Assembly: GCF_030816915.1 (NCBI RefSeq)
Contig: NZ_JAUSYN010000002.1
Span: 1,215,501-1,279,500, forward strand
DNA: 64,000 nt
Reading direction: 5' to 3'
From: Streptomyces sp. B3I8
GTDB taxonomy: Bacteria; Actinomycetota; Actinomycetes; Streptomycetales; Streptomycetaceae
How positions within the stretch are numbered: position 1 is the first letter of the stretch; the number at the start of each line of letters is the position of its first letter. A program made the translations under genes and the position numbers. Positions 25,327 to 33,592 of this stretch are shown piece by piece. Under the pieces are notes generated by a model that worked only from the letters and a program-made list of their open reading frames with translations, was not told the DNA's origin and made no database searches.

Positions 25327-26283
25327 GTGATCGAGCTCGAGGGGGTTCCCGAGCTGATCGACCCGGTCATGGTGGCCGCGTTCGAGGGCTGGAACGATGC
25401 CGGCGACGCCGCCTCCACCGCGGTCGCGCATCTGGACAGGGAATGGAAGGGCGAGGTGTTCGCGGCGCTGGACGCCGAGGACTACTACGACTTCCAGGTC
25501 AACCGCCCCACGGTGTTCCTGGAGGACGGGGTCCGTAAGGTCACATGGCCCACGACCCGGCTCTCGGTGGTCCGCATCGGCGGGGACAGACCGCGTGACC
25601 TGGTGCTGGTGCGCGGGATCGAGCCGTCGATGCGATGGCGCTCGTTCTGCAACGAACTGCTCGCCTTCGCGCACGAGCTCGGCGTGGAGATGGTCGTCAT
25701 CCTGGGCGCGCTGCTCGGCGACACCCCGCACACGCGGCCGGTTCCGGTCAGCGGAGTGACGTCGGACGCGGAACTCGCTCAGCGGCTGGACCTGGAGGAG
25801 ACCAAGTACGAGGGTCCGACGGGCATCGTCGGCATCCTCCAGGAGGCGTGCACGCACGCGGGTGTGCCGGCGGTGTCGCTGTGGGCGGCGGTGCCGCACT
25901 ACGTGTCGCAGCCGCCGAACCCGAAGGCGGCGCTGGCGCTGCTCAACCGGCTGGAGGACCTCATCGACGTCCGCATCCCGCAGGGTGAGCTGCCGGAGGA
26001 CGCGCGGGCGTGGCAGACGGGGGTGGACCAGCTCGCGGCGGAGGACAGCGAGGTCGCGGAGTACGTGCAGACGCTGGAGGAGGCGCGGGACACGGCGGAG
26101 CTGCCGGAGGCGTCGGGAGAGGCGATCGCGCGGGAGTTCGAGCGGTATCTGCGGCGGCGGGACGGGGGGACGGCGGGTGGGCCGACGGCCGGACCGTTCG
26201 GCGGCCCGGCCGGAGGGGGCCGCGGGCGGGCCCCCAGACCTCCGCGCGCGGAGGACGGCGACGAGGACTCCCCGGAGGAGTGA
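25327..26283 (+). CDS. PAC2-family protein (proteasome-assembly-chaperone-like fold)
   Basis: A 318-residue soluble protein. The PAC2 domain begins VPELIDPVMVAAFEGWNDAG and includes LVLVRGIEPSMRWRSFCNEL, VVILGALLGDTPHTRPV and TGIVGILQEAC, which are landmarks of this family in actinobacteria and archaea. The C-terminal 45 residues are Gly/Pro/Asp-rich and disordered. The family is related to eukaryotic proteasome assembly chaperones, but its bacterial role is unsettled. GTG at 25327 has GGAAGGAGG six bases upstream. It has its own leader after the glpD terminator. Confidence 0.88.
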   Translation: MIELEGVPELIDPVMVAAFEGWNDAGDAASTAVAHLDREWKGEVFAALDAEDYYDFQVNRPTVFLEDGVRKVTWPTTRLSVVRIGGDRPRDLVLVRGIEPSMRWRSFCNELLAFAHELGVEMVVILGALLGDTPHTRPVPVSGVTSDAELAQRLDLEETKYEGPTGIVGILQEACTHAGVPAVSLWAAVPHYVSQPPNPKAALALLNRLEDLIDVRIPQGELPEDARAWQTGVDQLAAEDSEVAEYVQTLEEARDTAELPEASGEAIAREFERYLRRRDGGTAGGPTAGPFGGPAGGGRGRAPRPPRAEDGDEDSPEE

Positions 26284-26307
26284 CGGCCGGGGGCCGGGTC
26301 TCTCTTC

Positions 26308-26339
26308 CTCGCCCCCGCCGCCCCTGCCCTTCCCGTCCC
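26308..26339 (+). repeat. 32-base C-rich intergenic repeat, copy 1
   Basis: The word beginning CTCGCCCCCGCCGCCCCTGC is identical over 32 bases to 44764-44795 and similar at 28 of 32 to 56112-56143. Copies 1 and 3 share further homology to about 75 bp (TTCAAGG, CTGCCCC, ACCCCG, ACGTGCGGG). Each copy lies within about 75 bp of the stop of a plus-strand gene. Confidence 0.75.
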
Positions 26340-26390
26340 TTCAAGGGACCCTGCCCCTTTCACCCCGGACGTGCGGGTGAGTGGGTGGTT

Positions 26391-26441
26391 GCTCGCGCGG
26401 TTCCCCGCGCCCCTGTCAGGGGCGCGGGGAACCGCGCGAGC
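26391..26441. terminator. 51-bp near-perfect palindrome between PAC2 gene and mshC
   Basis: Arms of 25 bp (26391-26415, 26417-26441; GCTCGCGCGGTTCCCCGCGC and its complement) around one central base, followed by TTTT. It lies between converging genes. The core GTTCCCCGCGCCCCT is a very common Streptomyces terminator-like element. Degenerate relatives occur at 52030-52065 and near 32348. Confidence 0.8.
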
Positions 26442-26485
26442 TTTTCGGGGTCCGGGGGCGAAAAACCCTCGCACGCCCCTCCGTC

Positions 26486-27715
26486 CTACAGGGCCACGCC
26501 CAGCAGCGCGTCCACCGCGCGGGAGACGACCCCTGGGGCGGACTCGTCCGTGCCCCCGGTCTCCTCCTGACGGGCGGCCCACCGGTCGACCGCAGCCAGC
26601 GCCTCCGGCGCGTTCAGATCGTCCGCGAGCGCCTCGCGTATCTCGTCCACCAGCTCCTCCGCCGCCGGCCCGTCCGGCCGCGACACGGCCGCCCGCCACC
26701 GCTCCAGCCGTGCGACCGCGTCCCGCAGCACCTGGTCCGTCCACTCCCAGTCGGAGCGGTAGTGGTGCGCGTGCAGCGCGAGCCGGATCGCGGCGGGGTC
26801 GACGCCCTCGCGCCGCAGCCGGGAGACGAAGACCAGGTTGCCCTTGGACTTCGACATCTTCTCCCCGTCGAGGGCCACCATCCCGGCGTGCACGTACGCC
26901 TTGGCCATGGGGAACTCGCCGGTGAGCACCTGGGCGTGCGAGGCGCCCATCTCGTGGTGCGGGAACGCGAGGTCGGACCCGCCGCCCTGCACGTCGAAGC
27001 CCATCCCGAGGTGGTCCAGGGCGATGGCCACGCACTCGATGTGCCAGCCGGGCCGGCCCCGCCCGAGCGAGCCGCCGTCCCAGCTCGGCTCCCCCTCCCG
27101 CGCCGTCATCCAGAGCATGGGGTCGAGGGGGTTCTTCTTCCCGGGGCGCTCGGGGTCGCCGCCCCGCTCGGCGGAGAGCAGCCGCATCGCCGCGGCGTCC
27201 AGGTTCGAGACCTGGCCGAAGTGGGGGTCGGACTCGACGGAGAAGTAGACGTCGCCCTCGAGGTCGTAGGCGGCGCCCAGTTCCCGGAGCCGCTCGACGA
27301 GCGGGACGATCCCGGGTATCGCCTCCACCGCGCCGATGTAGTGCCGCGGCGGCAGCATCCGCAGCGCGGTCATGTCCTCGCGGAAGAGCGCGGTCTCCTT
27401 CTCGGCGAGTGCGGTCCAGTCGACGCCGTCGCGCTCGGCGCGCTCCAGCAGGGGGTCGTCGACGTCCGTCACGTTCTGGACGTAGTGAACCTGGCGCTTG
27501 GTGTCGAGCCACACACGCTGTACGAGGTCGAACGCGTTGTAGGTCGCCGCGTGCCCCATGTGGGTGGCGTCGTACGGCGTGATGCCGCACACGTAGAGAC
27601 GGGCGACGGGACCGGGCTGGAGGGCGACCGGACCGCCGGTGGCGGTGTCGTGGATCCTCAGGTCGCGGCCCTGACCAGGCAGGGCGGGGACCTCGGAAGC
27701 GGGCCAGGCATGCAT
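26486..27715 (-). CDS. mshC: Mycothiol ligase MshC (L-cysteine:GlcN-Ins ligase)
   Basis: A 409-residue enzyme derived from cysteinyl-tRNA synthetase that joins Cys to GlcN-Ins in mycothiol synthesis. HMGH (52-55) and KMSKS (286-290) bind ATP. Cys43, Cys228 (WHIEC) and the HH at 253-254 match the zinc site that recognises the cysteine thiol. The short length (no anticodon domain of the usual size) and the 409-residue total separate it from CysS. It begins a same-strand group downstream of three conserved hypothetical genes, 168 bp apart. Confidence 0.95.
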   Translation of the reverse strand: MHAWPASEVPALPGQGRDLRIHDTATGGPVALQPGPVARLYVCGITPYDATHMGHAATYNAFDLVQRVWLDTKRQVHYVQNVTDVDDPLLERAERDGVDWTALAEKETALFREDMTALRMLPPRHYIGAVEAIPGIVPLVERLRELGAAYDLEGDVYFSVESDPHFGQVSNLDAAAMRLLSAERGGDPERPGKKNPLDPMLWMTAREGEPSWDGGSLGRGRPGWHIECVAIALDHLGMGFDVQGGGSDLAFPHHEMGASHAQVLTGEFPMAKAYVHAGMVALDGEKMSKSKGNLVFVSRLRREGVDPAAIRLALHAHHYRSDWEWTDQVLRDAVARLERWRAAVSRPDGPAAEELVDEIREALADDLNAPEALAAVDRWAARQEETGGTDESAPGVVSRAVDALLGVAL

Positions 27716-27883
27716 GTCATGAGCCTAACCGGATGGATGTTCCCTGCACGAACCGGATCGGGCGAGAGGACGGTGAGTTGACCGGGAAGCCGTTCTTGCG
27801 CGGTGCGCCCCCGATGTGCAGAGGTGACCGGCCGCCCGGTTCGCCCCGGTGCGCCCGGACCGGACATCCTCGCACCGGCATCC

Positions 27884-28762
27884 TCACACCGGCGGCCACG
27901 GGATCGCCGGCCACTCCCCGCCCGGCTCCGGGTGCCGCCCCGACGCCAGGAGTGCCTCGACCCGGGCGCGGGTGGCCCCGACCTCCGCCGGGGTGAGCAG
28001 CTCGCCCAGCCGACGGGCCAGCGCTCCGCCCTCTCCGAGCCCCTCCCGCAGGCCCCGCAGGACGTCCAGGGCCTCGTCGGTCAGGGTCTCGCCGGCCCAG
28101 CCCCACAGCAGGGTGCGCAGCTTGTTCTCGACGTTGAAGGTGACGCCGTGGTCGATGCCGTACAGGCACTCCCCGTCGGCGGGCAGCAGGTGGCCGCCCT
28201 TGCGGTCGGCGTTGTTGATCACGGCGTCGAGGACGGCGAGCCGCCGCAGGCGTACGTCGTCGGCGTGCACGAGGAGCGCGGTGCGGCCCTCCTCGACCTC
28301 GGCGAAGCCGATCGCCTTCCAGCCGGGCTCCGGTTCCTCGGCGTCCACCAGGGCGAGCAGGTCGGACTCCGGCAGGACCTCTATCCAGAGCTGGCACATG
28401 CCCTCGCCGTAGGGCCCCTCGCGCAGCACCGTGGGCGGCACGAGGGACCAGCCGGTCGCCTGGGAGACCTCGTAGGCGGCGACCTCGCGCTCGGCCAGGG
28501 TGCCGTCGGGGAAGTCCCACAGCGGCCGCTCCCCCGCCACGGGCTTGTAGACGCAGGCGGCCTCCTGCCCGTCGAGCGCGACCGTGCAGTACAGCGCCGC
28601 GTTGGAGGCGTCGCGGATCCGGCCGCGCACGGTCAGCTCGCCCTCGGTCAGCAGCCGTACGGCGTCGGCGGCCGTTGCGGGGCCGGTCGCCGGGGTCGCG
28701 CGATCGTCCGCAGGGGCGCCCGCGGCCGTCGTTCCGAGGCCGGCCTCGTCGCTGGTGGTCAC
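27884..28762 (-). CDS. SCO1664-family protein (phosphatidylinositol-kinase-like fold)
   Basis: A 292-residue protein of the actinobacterial SCO1664 family. After a low-complexity N-terminus (to about 45) comes LLTEGELTVRGRIRDASNAA, then VYKPVAGERPLWDFPDGTLA (the Lys corresponds to the ATP-binding Lys of PI-kinase-like proteins). VINNADRKGGHLL and YGIDHGVTF look like the catalytic (N/D) and metal-binding Asp motifs. GTG at 28762 lies 4 bp after the DUF3090 stop with GGAG upstream, so translation is coupled. Kinase activity is inferred from motifs. The substrate is unknown. Confidence 0.88.
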   Translation of the reverse strand: MTTSDEAGLGTTAAGAPADDRATPATGPATAADAVRLLTEGELTVRGRIRDASNAALYCTVALDGQEAACVYKPVAGERPLWDFPDGTLAEREVAAYEVSQATGWSLVPPTVLREGPYGEGMCQLWIEVLPESDLLALVDAEEPEPGWKAIGFAEVEEGRTALLVHADDVRLRRLAVLDAVINNADRKGGHLLPADGECLYGIDHGVTFNVENKLRTLLWGWAGETLTDEALDVLRGLREGLGEGGALARRLGELLTPAEVGATRARVEALLASGRHPEPGGEWPAIPWPPV

Positions 28763-28766
28763 GTCG

Positions 28767-29357
28767 TCACGCTCCGCGGCGGTATCCGTTCTGGCGCGGA
28801 CATACATGTCCTTCCGGGTCGAGCGGGAGGCTGCACAGCGGGCACGGCGGCCGCCCGGCGTTGACGACCTCCAGGGCACGCTTGGCGAACGCCCTGGCCT
28901 GCGCCCCGGTGAGCCGGACGCGGAGCATCGGCGGGCCGTTCTCCTCGTCCTGGAGCAGCCGCTCCTCGGCCTCCGCCAGGTCCTCCTCGGACTCGGCGTC
29001 CAGTTCCACCAGCGCCTGTGCCTCGACGATCATGCGCTCCTCGTCGCCGTCCCAGGCCAGCGCCATGGTGCCGACCCGGAACTCCTCCTCCACCGGCGTC
29101 TCGAGCGGCTCGGTGTCGGTGACCTCGGAGGGGGTCACGGCGGGCACCGCCGCGTTGCCCCCACTGCGTCGCACGACCTCGTCGAGGAGTTCGTCCATGC
29201 GTTCGGCGAGCGCGGCGACCTGGGTCTTCTCCAGGGCCACGCTGGTCACCCGGGTCCCGGCGATGGCCTGCAGGAAGAAGGTACGGCGCCCGGGCAACCC
29301 GACCGTACCGGCCACGAAGCGGTCCGGTGGGTCGTAGAGGAACACCTGACGGGACAC
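28767..29357 (-). CDS. DUF3090 (YjbT-like) conserved protein
   Basis: A 196-residue cytoplasmic protein conserved in actinobacteria and always seen, to my knowledge, near the SCO1664-family and phosphomutase genes. It begins MSRQVFLYDPPDRFVAGTVG, has a mixed alpha/beta body and ends in a small putative zinc knuckle, CPLCSLPLDPEGHVCPRQNG (CxxC then HxC). The acidic stretch EEEFRVGTMALAWDGDEERM is typical. It starts 66 bp after the phosphomutase stop and runs into the SCO1664-family gene with a 4-bp gap. No enzymatic motif is recognised. Confidence 0.88.
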   Translation of the reverse strand: MSRQVFLYDPPDRFVAGTVGLPGRRTFFLQAIAGTRVTSVALEKTQVAALAERMDELLDEVVRRSGGNAAVPAVTPSEVTDTEPLETPVEEEFRVGTMALAWDGDEERMIVEAQALVELDAESEEDLAEAEERLLQDEENGPPMLRVRLTGAQARAFAKRALEVVNAGRPPCPLCSLPLDPEGHVCPRQNGYRRGA

Positions 29358-29423
29358 GTCCTGTCTCCATTGCTTGACAACTACTGCGCTGTTTCGACCG
29401 CTTCACCCTACTGCGGCCGACGA

Positions 29424-30152
29424 TCACGGTGCGCCAGCACCGCCCCCGACGGTGGCGTCGCTCCCGCCCGTGTCCTCGCCCGCGCCCCCACCCGTGCCGC
29501 CGTCTCCGGCCGGCGCGCGTTCCGGCGGCACCAGAGACGCGAGGTCCCCGGTGTCGCCGAGCCGCACGAGAAATGGCCTCAGCCGGGTGTAACGGATCGC
29601 GGTGATGGAACAAGGTTCAACAGAGATCCGCTGGAAGAGGTCGAGATGAAGTCCGAGCGCGTCGGCGACGAGCGACTTGATGATGTCGCCGTGCGAGCAC
29701 ATCAGGTAGACGGCGTCGGCGCCGTGGTCGCGCTCCACCCGGGCGTTCCACTCGCGCACGGCCTCCGCGGCGCGGGTCTGCATGGCCCGCATGGACTCGC
29801 CCCCGGGGAACGCGGCCGCGGAGGGGTGCGACTGGACGACCTCCATCAGGGGTTCGTCGGCCAGTTCGGCGAGCTTGCGGCCGGACCAGTCGCCGTAGCG
29901 GCACTCGCCGATCCGGTCGTCGCTGTGCGCGCTCAGGCCGCGGGCCTCCAGGAGCGGCCGCATGGTCTCCTGGCAGCGCTGCAGCGGGCTGGTGACGATC
30001 TCGGCGATGGGGATGCCGTCCAGCCGGCCGGGCAGGGCGGCCGCTTGGGCGGCGCCGCGCTCGTCGAGGGCGACGCCGGGGGTCCACCCGGCGAGCAGTC
30101 CCGAGGCGTTGGCGGTGGAGCGTCCGTGCCGTACGAGGATCAACGTGGGCAT
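29424..30152 (-). CDS. Histidine phosphatase (MSMEG_4193-type phosphomutase family)
   Basis: A 242-residue member of the histidine phosphatase (phosphoglycerate mutase-like) superfamily. LILVRHGRSTANASG places the catalytic RHG at 8-10. Arg in SPLQRCQET, Glu in GECRYGDWSG and the second His in MCSHGDIIKS complete the phosphate pocket. The last 35 residues are a Gly/Ala-rich disordered tail. In actinobacteria this subtype clusters with DUF3090 and SCO1664-family genes, as here, and is annotated as a putative phosphomutase. The true substrate is unknown. It diverges from corA. Confidence 0.88.
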   Translation of the reverse strand: MPTLILVRHGRSTANASGLLAGWTPGVALDERGAAQAAALPGRLDGIPIAEIVTSPLQRCQETMRPLLEARGLSAHSDDRIGECRYGDWSGRKLAELADEPLMEVVQSHPSAAAFPGGESMRAMQTRAAEAVREWNARVERDHGADAVYLMCSHGDIIKSLVADALGLHLDLFQRISVEPCSITAIRYTRLRPFLVRLGDTGDLASLVPPERAPAGDGGTGGGAGEDTGGSDATVGGGAGAP

Positions 30153-30251
30153 GGCGTCCAGCCTAGGTCCTGCCGCTCCCCCGTCCGCCGCCCGCCCGTC
30201 TCCCCGGTCCGCTCCCCGCCCGTCTTCCGCGTCCGCACCCGCTCACCCCCG

Positions 30252-30281
30252 TCCGCTTCCATCCGCTTTCATCCGCTTCCG
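30252..30281 (+). repeat. Three 10-bp tandem repeats (TCCGCTTCCA-like)
   Basis: TCCGCTTCCA, TCCGCTTTCA and TCCGCTTCCG run head to tail within a pyrimidine-rich stretch (about 30175-30300) in the corA leader. The repeats are simple sequence. A regulatory role is possible but unsupported. Confidence 0.5.
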
Positions 30282-30318
30282 CCGGTTCCGTATCCGTTCC
30301 GAGAGGGGAACACCTTCA

Positions 30319-31314
30319 GTGATCGTCGACTGTGCCATCTACCGCGACGGACGCCGTTCCGAGGGGCCGGAGGACCTCTCGGACGCGCTCGCGAACGCGC
30401 GGGCCGCGGGCGGCTTCGTGTGGATCGGGCTGCACGAGCCGACGGAACAGGAGTTCTCGAAGGTCGCCGAGGAGTTCGGACTGCACCCACTGGCCGTGGA
30501 GGACGCGCTCAAGGCGCACCAGCGGCCGAAACTGGAGGTGTACGACGACTCGCTGTTCATGGTGCTCAAGCCGGTGGTGTACGAGCCCGAGAGCGACTCC
30601 GTCTCCAGTGGCGAGGTGATGATCTTCCTCGGTGACGGGTTCGTGGTGACGGTCCGGCACGGCGAGGGCGCGCCCCTCGGTGTCGTGCGCAAGCGGCTGG
30701 AGCAGCAGCCGGAGATGCTCGGCAAGGGACCGACGGCGGTGCTGTACGCCCTGGCGGACGCCTCGGTCGACCACTACCTGGACGTGGCGACGGAGCTGGG
30801 GACCGACCTGGAGGAGCTGGAGGCGGAGGTCTTCTCGCCGGACGGCGGGGGCTCACGGAACACGGCCTCGCGGATCTACAACTTCAAGCGGCAGATCCTG
30901 GAGTTCCGCCGGGCCACCAACCCGCTGGCGCTGCCGCTCAACCGGCTGGCGAACATCGGTTCGTTCGGCGACGCGCTGCCGTACGTGGACGACTCCGCAC
31001 GGCCCTTCTTCCGTGACGTCAGCGACCACCTCACGCGCGTCAACGAGTCGGTGGAGGGCCTGGACCGGCTGGTCTCGGACATCCTCTCGGCGCATCTGGC
31101 GCAGATGAGCGTCCGGCAGAACGACGACATGCGCAAGATCTCCGCCTGGGCGGCGATGGCCGCGGTCCCCACGATGATCGCGGGGATCTACGGCATGAAC
31201 TTCGAACACATGCCCGAGCTGCACTGGATCTGGGCGTACCCGGCGGTGATCGCGCTGATGGTGGTCCTGGAACTGCTGCTGTACCGGCAGTTCAAGCGGC
31301 GGGGATGGTTGTAG
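30319..31314 (+). CDS. corA: CorA-type magnesium/cobalt transporter
   Basis: A 331-residue channel of the CorA family. The large N-terminal cytoplasmic funnel (1-265) includes FVWIGLHEPTEQEFSKVAEE and EDALKAHQRPKLE. The two C-terminal helices carry the selectivity motif YGMN (Gly-Met-Asn 292-294) followed by FEHMPEL, then the last helix and the basic end YRQFKRRGWL. GTG at 30319 follows GAGAGGGGA. It diverges from the phosphomutase gene and overlaps the 3' end of the converging ferritin-like gene by 23 bp. Confidence 0.93.
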   Translation: MIVDCAIYRDGRRSEGPEDLSDALANARAAGGFVWIGLHEPTEQEFSKVAEEFGLHPLAVEDALKAHQRPKLEVYDDSLFMVLKPVVYEPESDSVSSGEVMIFLGDGFVVTVRHGEGAPLGVVRKRLEQQPEMLGKGPTAVLYALADASVDHYLDVATELGTDLEELEAEVFSPDGGGSRNTASRIYNFKRQILEFRRATNPLALPLNRLANIGSFGDALPYVDDSARPFFRDVSDHLTRVNESVEGLDRLVSDILSAHLAQMSVRQNDDMRKISAWAAMAAVPTMIAGIYGMNFEHMPELHWIWAYPAVIALMVVLELLLYRQFKRRGWL

Positions 31315-32074
31315 GCCCGCCCAGTGCGTCACGGCGTGCGGGCATCCGCAGGGCGACCATGCGCCGTCGGCCGATCAGCAGTTCGTACGCGTACGTCACG
31401 TGGATCCCGGCGCCCAGCACCGCCCCCCTGGCCCGGGACCAGCCGAGGATGCGGCCCATGTGACGCATGACGGCGAGGCTGACGTCCCGGTGGACGCGGA
31501 TCTCCGCGCGGGCGTACGTGTGGAGCGTGCGCCGGATCGCGCGCTCGTGGCCCGCGCGGGCGAGCCGCAGCAGTTCCTCGTGGCAGTAGGCGAGGTGGTT
31601 GTCCTCGTCCTGGGAGATCATGCGGACCGCCCGGCCGAGGTCGGGGTGGTCGGCGAAATGCCTGCGCAGCAGCTCCATCTGCTCGGAGGCGCGCTGCTCG
31701 GTGACGCGGCTGTGCGCCAGGTAGGTGACGATGTCCCGCACGGTGAGCGGCTGCTCGGTCCTCAGCCTCTCGTGGGACAGACCGATGCCGCGCCGTTCCA
31801 GGAGCATCGTGTAGTCCGTCTCGGCGGGGACCTCGACGGGGGCGAGGCCGCGCTTGTTGAGCAGGGCGTGGAAGATCCGCCCGTGTTTGTCCTCGTCTGC
31901 GCCGTGCCGGGCGATCTTCGGGGCGAGCGCCCGCTCCCCCGGCGGGACGAGCGCGGCGATACGGGCGTTCTCCCAGCCGCCCTGGGCCTCGCCGCCGGCC
32001 GCGATCGAGCAGAGGAGCCGGAACGATTCGTCGTTGTCGACGATCTCTCGGAAGAGACTCTTGGTCGAAAGCAC
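31292..32074 (-). CDS. Ferritin-like di-iron domain protein
   Basis: A 260-residue, mostly helical protein. Two metal-binding helix motifs are visible, HGADEDKHGRIFHALL and MISQDEDNHLAYCHEELLRL, with earlier Glu residues in the first helix, which together fit a four-helix di-iron site. It is much longer than bacterioferritin and resembles the ferritin-like proteins found singly in actinobacteria. The function (oxidase, oxygenase or iron handling) is undefined. GTG at 32074 follows GAGAGG. Its 3' end overlaps corA on the opposite strand by 23 bp. Confidence 0.82.
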   Translation of the reverse strand: MLSTKSLFREIVDNDESFRLLCSIAAGGEAQGGWENARIAALVPPGERALAPKIARHGADEDKHGRIFHALLNKRGLAPVEVPAETDYTMLLERRGIGLSHERLRTEQPLTVRDIVTYLAHSRVTEQRASEQMELLRRHFADHPDLGRAVRMISQDEDNHLAYCHEELLRLARAGHERAIRRTLHTYARAEIRVHRDVSLAVMRHMGRILGWSRARGAVLGAGIHVTYAYELLIGRRRMVALRMPARRDALGGPTTIPAA

Positions 32075-32231
32075 GTCTGCACACCTCTCTGGTCACGGCG
32101 AGCCGCCGGAACCGAGTCAAGGCGGACAGCGCGGCGCGGGCAACAGACGTGTCGGCCGACTCCGCCCAACGGAGGAGGGCCTTGGGGCCATCGCGCGTAA
32201 CCGGTGGGTGCCCGGCGCGTTGTCACTCGCG

Positions 32232-32273
32232 ACGGCCGTGGCGGGGAGGCCCCCGAGCCCCCACCACGGCCGT
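32232..32273 (-). terminator. Hairpin after the LLM oxidoreductase gene
   Basis: ACGGCCGTGGCGGGG (32232-32246) pairs with CCCCACCACGGCCGT (32259-32273) with one mismatch, in the 288-bp gap between the ferritin-like and LLM genes. Nothing else is evident in that gap except a GCGGTTCCCCG remnant near 32348. Confidence 0.6.
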
Positions 32274-32362
32274 GATGCAGGGGAACCCTTGTGAGCAGGG
32301 GCCCGCATCGTCCCCGGGGGCTCCACCCCGGACCCCTGCGGGTTGCGCGGTTCCCCGCCCCG

Positions 32363-33421
32363 CTACTGTGCGAGCCCGGCGCGCTCCAGTGCCTCTGTGC
32401 CGGCGCGGAGGGCGGCCAGGCGCTCGTCGAGGGTGAAGCCGGCGGGGGCCAGGGTGAGGGTGGTGACGCCGGCGGCCGCGTACTCCTTCATCCGGTCGGC
32501 GATGCGGTCGACGGAGCCGAGCAGGGTGGTGCGGTCGATCAGCTCGTGCGGTACGGCGGCCGCGGCGCCCTGCTTGTCGCCGGACAGGTACTTGTCCTGG
32601 ATCTCGGCGGCCTCCCGCTCGTAGCCCATGCGGCCGGCGAGCCGGTTGTAGAAGTTCTGCTTGCGGCTGCCCATGCCGCCGACGTACAGCGCGGTGTAGG
32701 GGCGGAAGGTGTCGGCGAGCGCGGTGACGTCCTTGTCCTCGCCGAGGGCCAGCGGCACGGTCGGGCAGACGTCGAAGCCGTCGAGGGTCTTGCCGGCCTT
32801 CTCCCGGCCGGCCCGCAGGTGGCGGATCGCGGTGTCCTCCAGGTGCTCGGCGGAGGGGAAGATGAGCAGCGCGCCGTCGGCGATCTCGCCGGTCTGTTCG
32901 AGGTTCTTCGGGCCGATGGCGGCGATGTAGAGCGGAATGTGGGTGCGCTGCGGGTGCACGGTGAGCTTGATCGGCTTGCCGGGACCGTCGGGCAGCGGCA
33001 GCGTCCAGTGCTCGCCCTCGAACGTCAGCCGCTCTCGGGTCATGGCCCTGCGGACGATCTCGACGTACTCGCGGGTCCGGGCCAGCGGCTTGTCGAACCT
33101 GACGCCGTACCAGCCCTCGGAGACCTGCGGGCCGGAGACGCCGAGGCCCAGCCGGAAGCGGCCGCCGGAGAGGGAGTCGAGGGTGGCGGCGGTCATGGCC
33201 GTCATCGCCGGCTGGCGGGCCGGGATCTGGAAGATGGCCGAGCCGACGTCGATGCGTTCGGTTCGGGCGGCGACCCAGGTGAGCACGGTGGCCGCGTCGG
33301 AGCCGTACGCCTCGGCGGCCCAGCAGACCGCGTAGCCGAGCCGGTCGGCCTCCTGGGCGACGGCGAGGTTGTCGGCGTCCATTCCGCCGCCCCAGTAACC
33401 GAGGTTGATGCCGAGCCGCAT
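32363..33421 (-). CDS. LLM-class F420-dependent oxidoreductase
   Basis: A 352-residue TIM-barrel protein of the luciferase-like monooxygenase superfamily. MRLGINLGYWGGGMDADNLA, RTERIDVGSAIFQIPARQPA, SGGRFRLGLGVSGPQVSEGW and IYIAAIGPKNLEQ-type segments match actinobacterial F420-dependent LLM proteins (about 350 residues). In these the cofactor F420 replaces FMN. The substrate is unknown. AAGGGGAACCGT precedes the ATG. A perfect 14-bp palindrome sits just upstream and may control it. Confidence 0.9.
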   Translation of the reverse strand: MRLGINLGYWGGGMDADNLAVAQEADRLGYAVCWAAEAYGSDAATVLTWVAARTERIDVGSAIFQIPARQPAMTAMTAATLDSLSGGRFRLGLGVSGPQVSEGWYGVRFDKPLARTREYVEIVRRAMTRERLTFEGEHWTLPLPDGPGKPIKLTVHPQRTHIPLYIAAIGPKNLEQTGEIADGALLIFPSAEHLEDTAIRHLRAGREKAGKTLDGFDVCPTVPLALGEDKDVTALADTFRPYTALYVGGMGSRKQNFYNRLAGRMGYEREAAEIQDKYLSGDKQGAAAAVPHELIDRTTLLGSVDRIADRMKEYAAAGVTTLTLAPAGFTLDERLAALRAGTEALERAGLAQ

Positions 33422-33431
33422 ACGGTTCCCC

Positions 33432-33445
33432 TTACTGATCAGTAA
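33432..33445. promoter_or_regulatory. Perfect 14-bp palindrome TTACTGATCAGTAA
   Basis: TTACTGATCAGTAA lies 10 bp upstream of the LLM oxidoreductase start codon and is strikingly AT-rich for this genome. Its size and symmetry fit a TetR-type operator placed to block transcription or initiation. No regulator is adjacent. Confidence 0.55.
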
Positions 33446-33592
33446 CGTCCCTTGCGGGAACAGTAGCGCGCACCCGTCCCCGGCGGCAGCCGGTCACGTC
33501 ACGAGGCGGTGGTCGCGCCGCGGTGCCGAGTGCGGATCCCGGTTGTCCACAGGCCCCCCACGTGCACGTCCCGGCCAGTAATGTCGGCGTTC

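Noticed and set aside
26486..27715. Calling this gene cysS (cysteinyl-tRNA synthetase)
   Set aside because: Its length (409 residues), N-terminus and the absence of a full anticodon-binding domain fit MshC.
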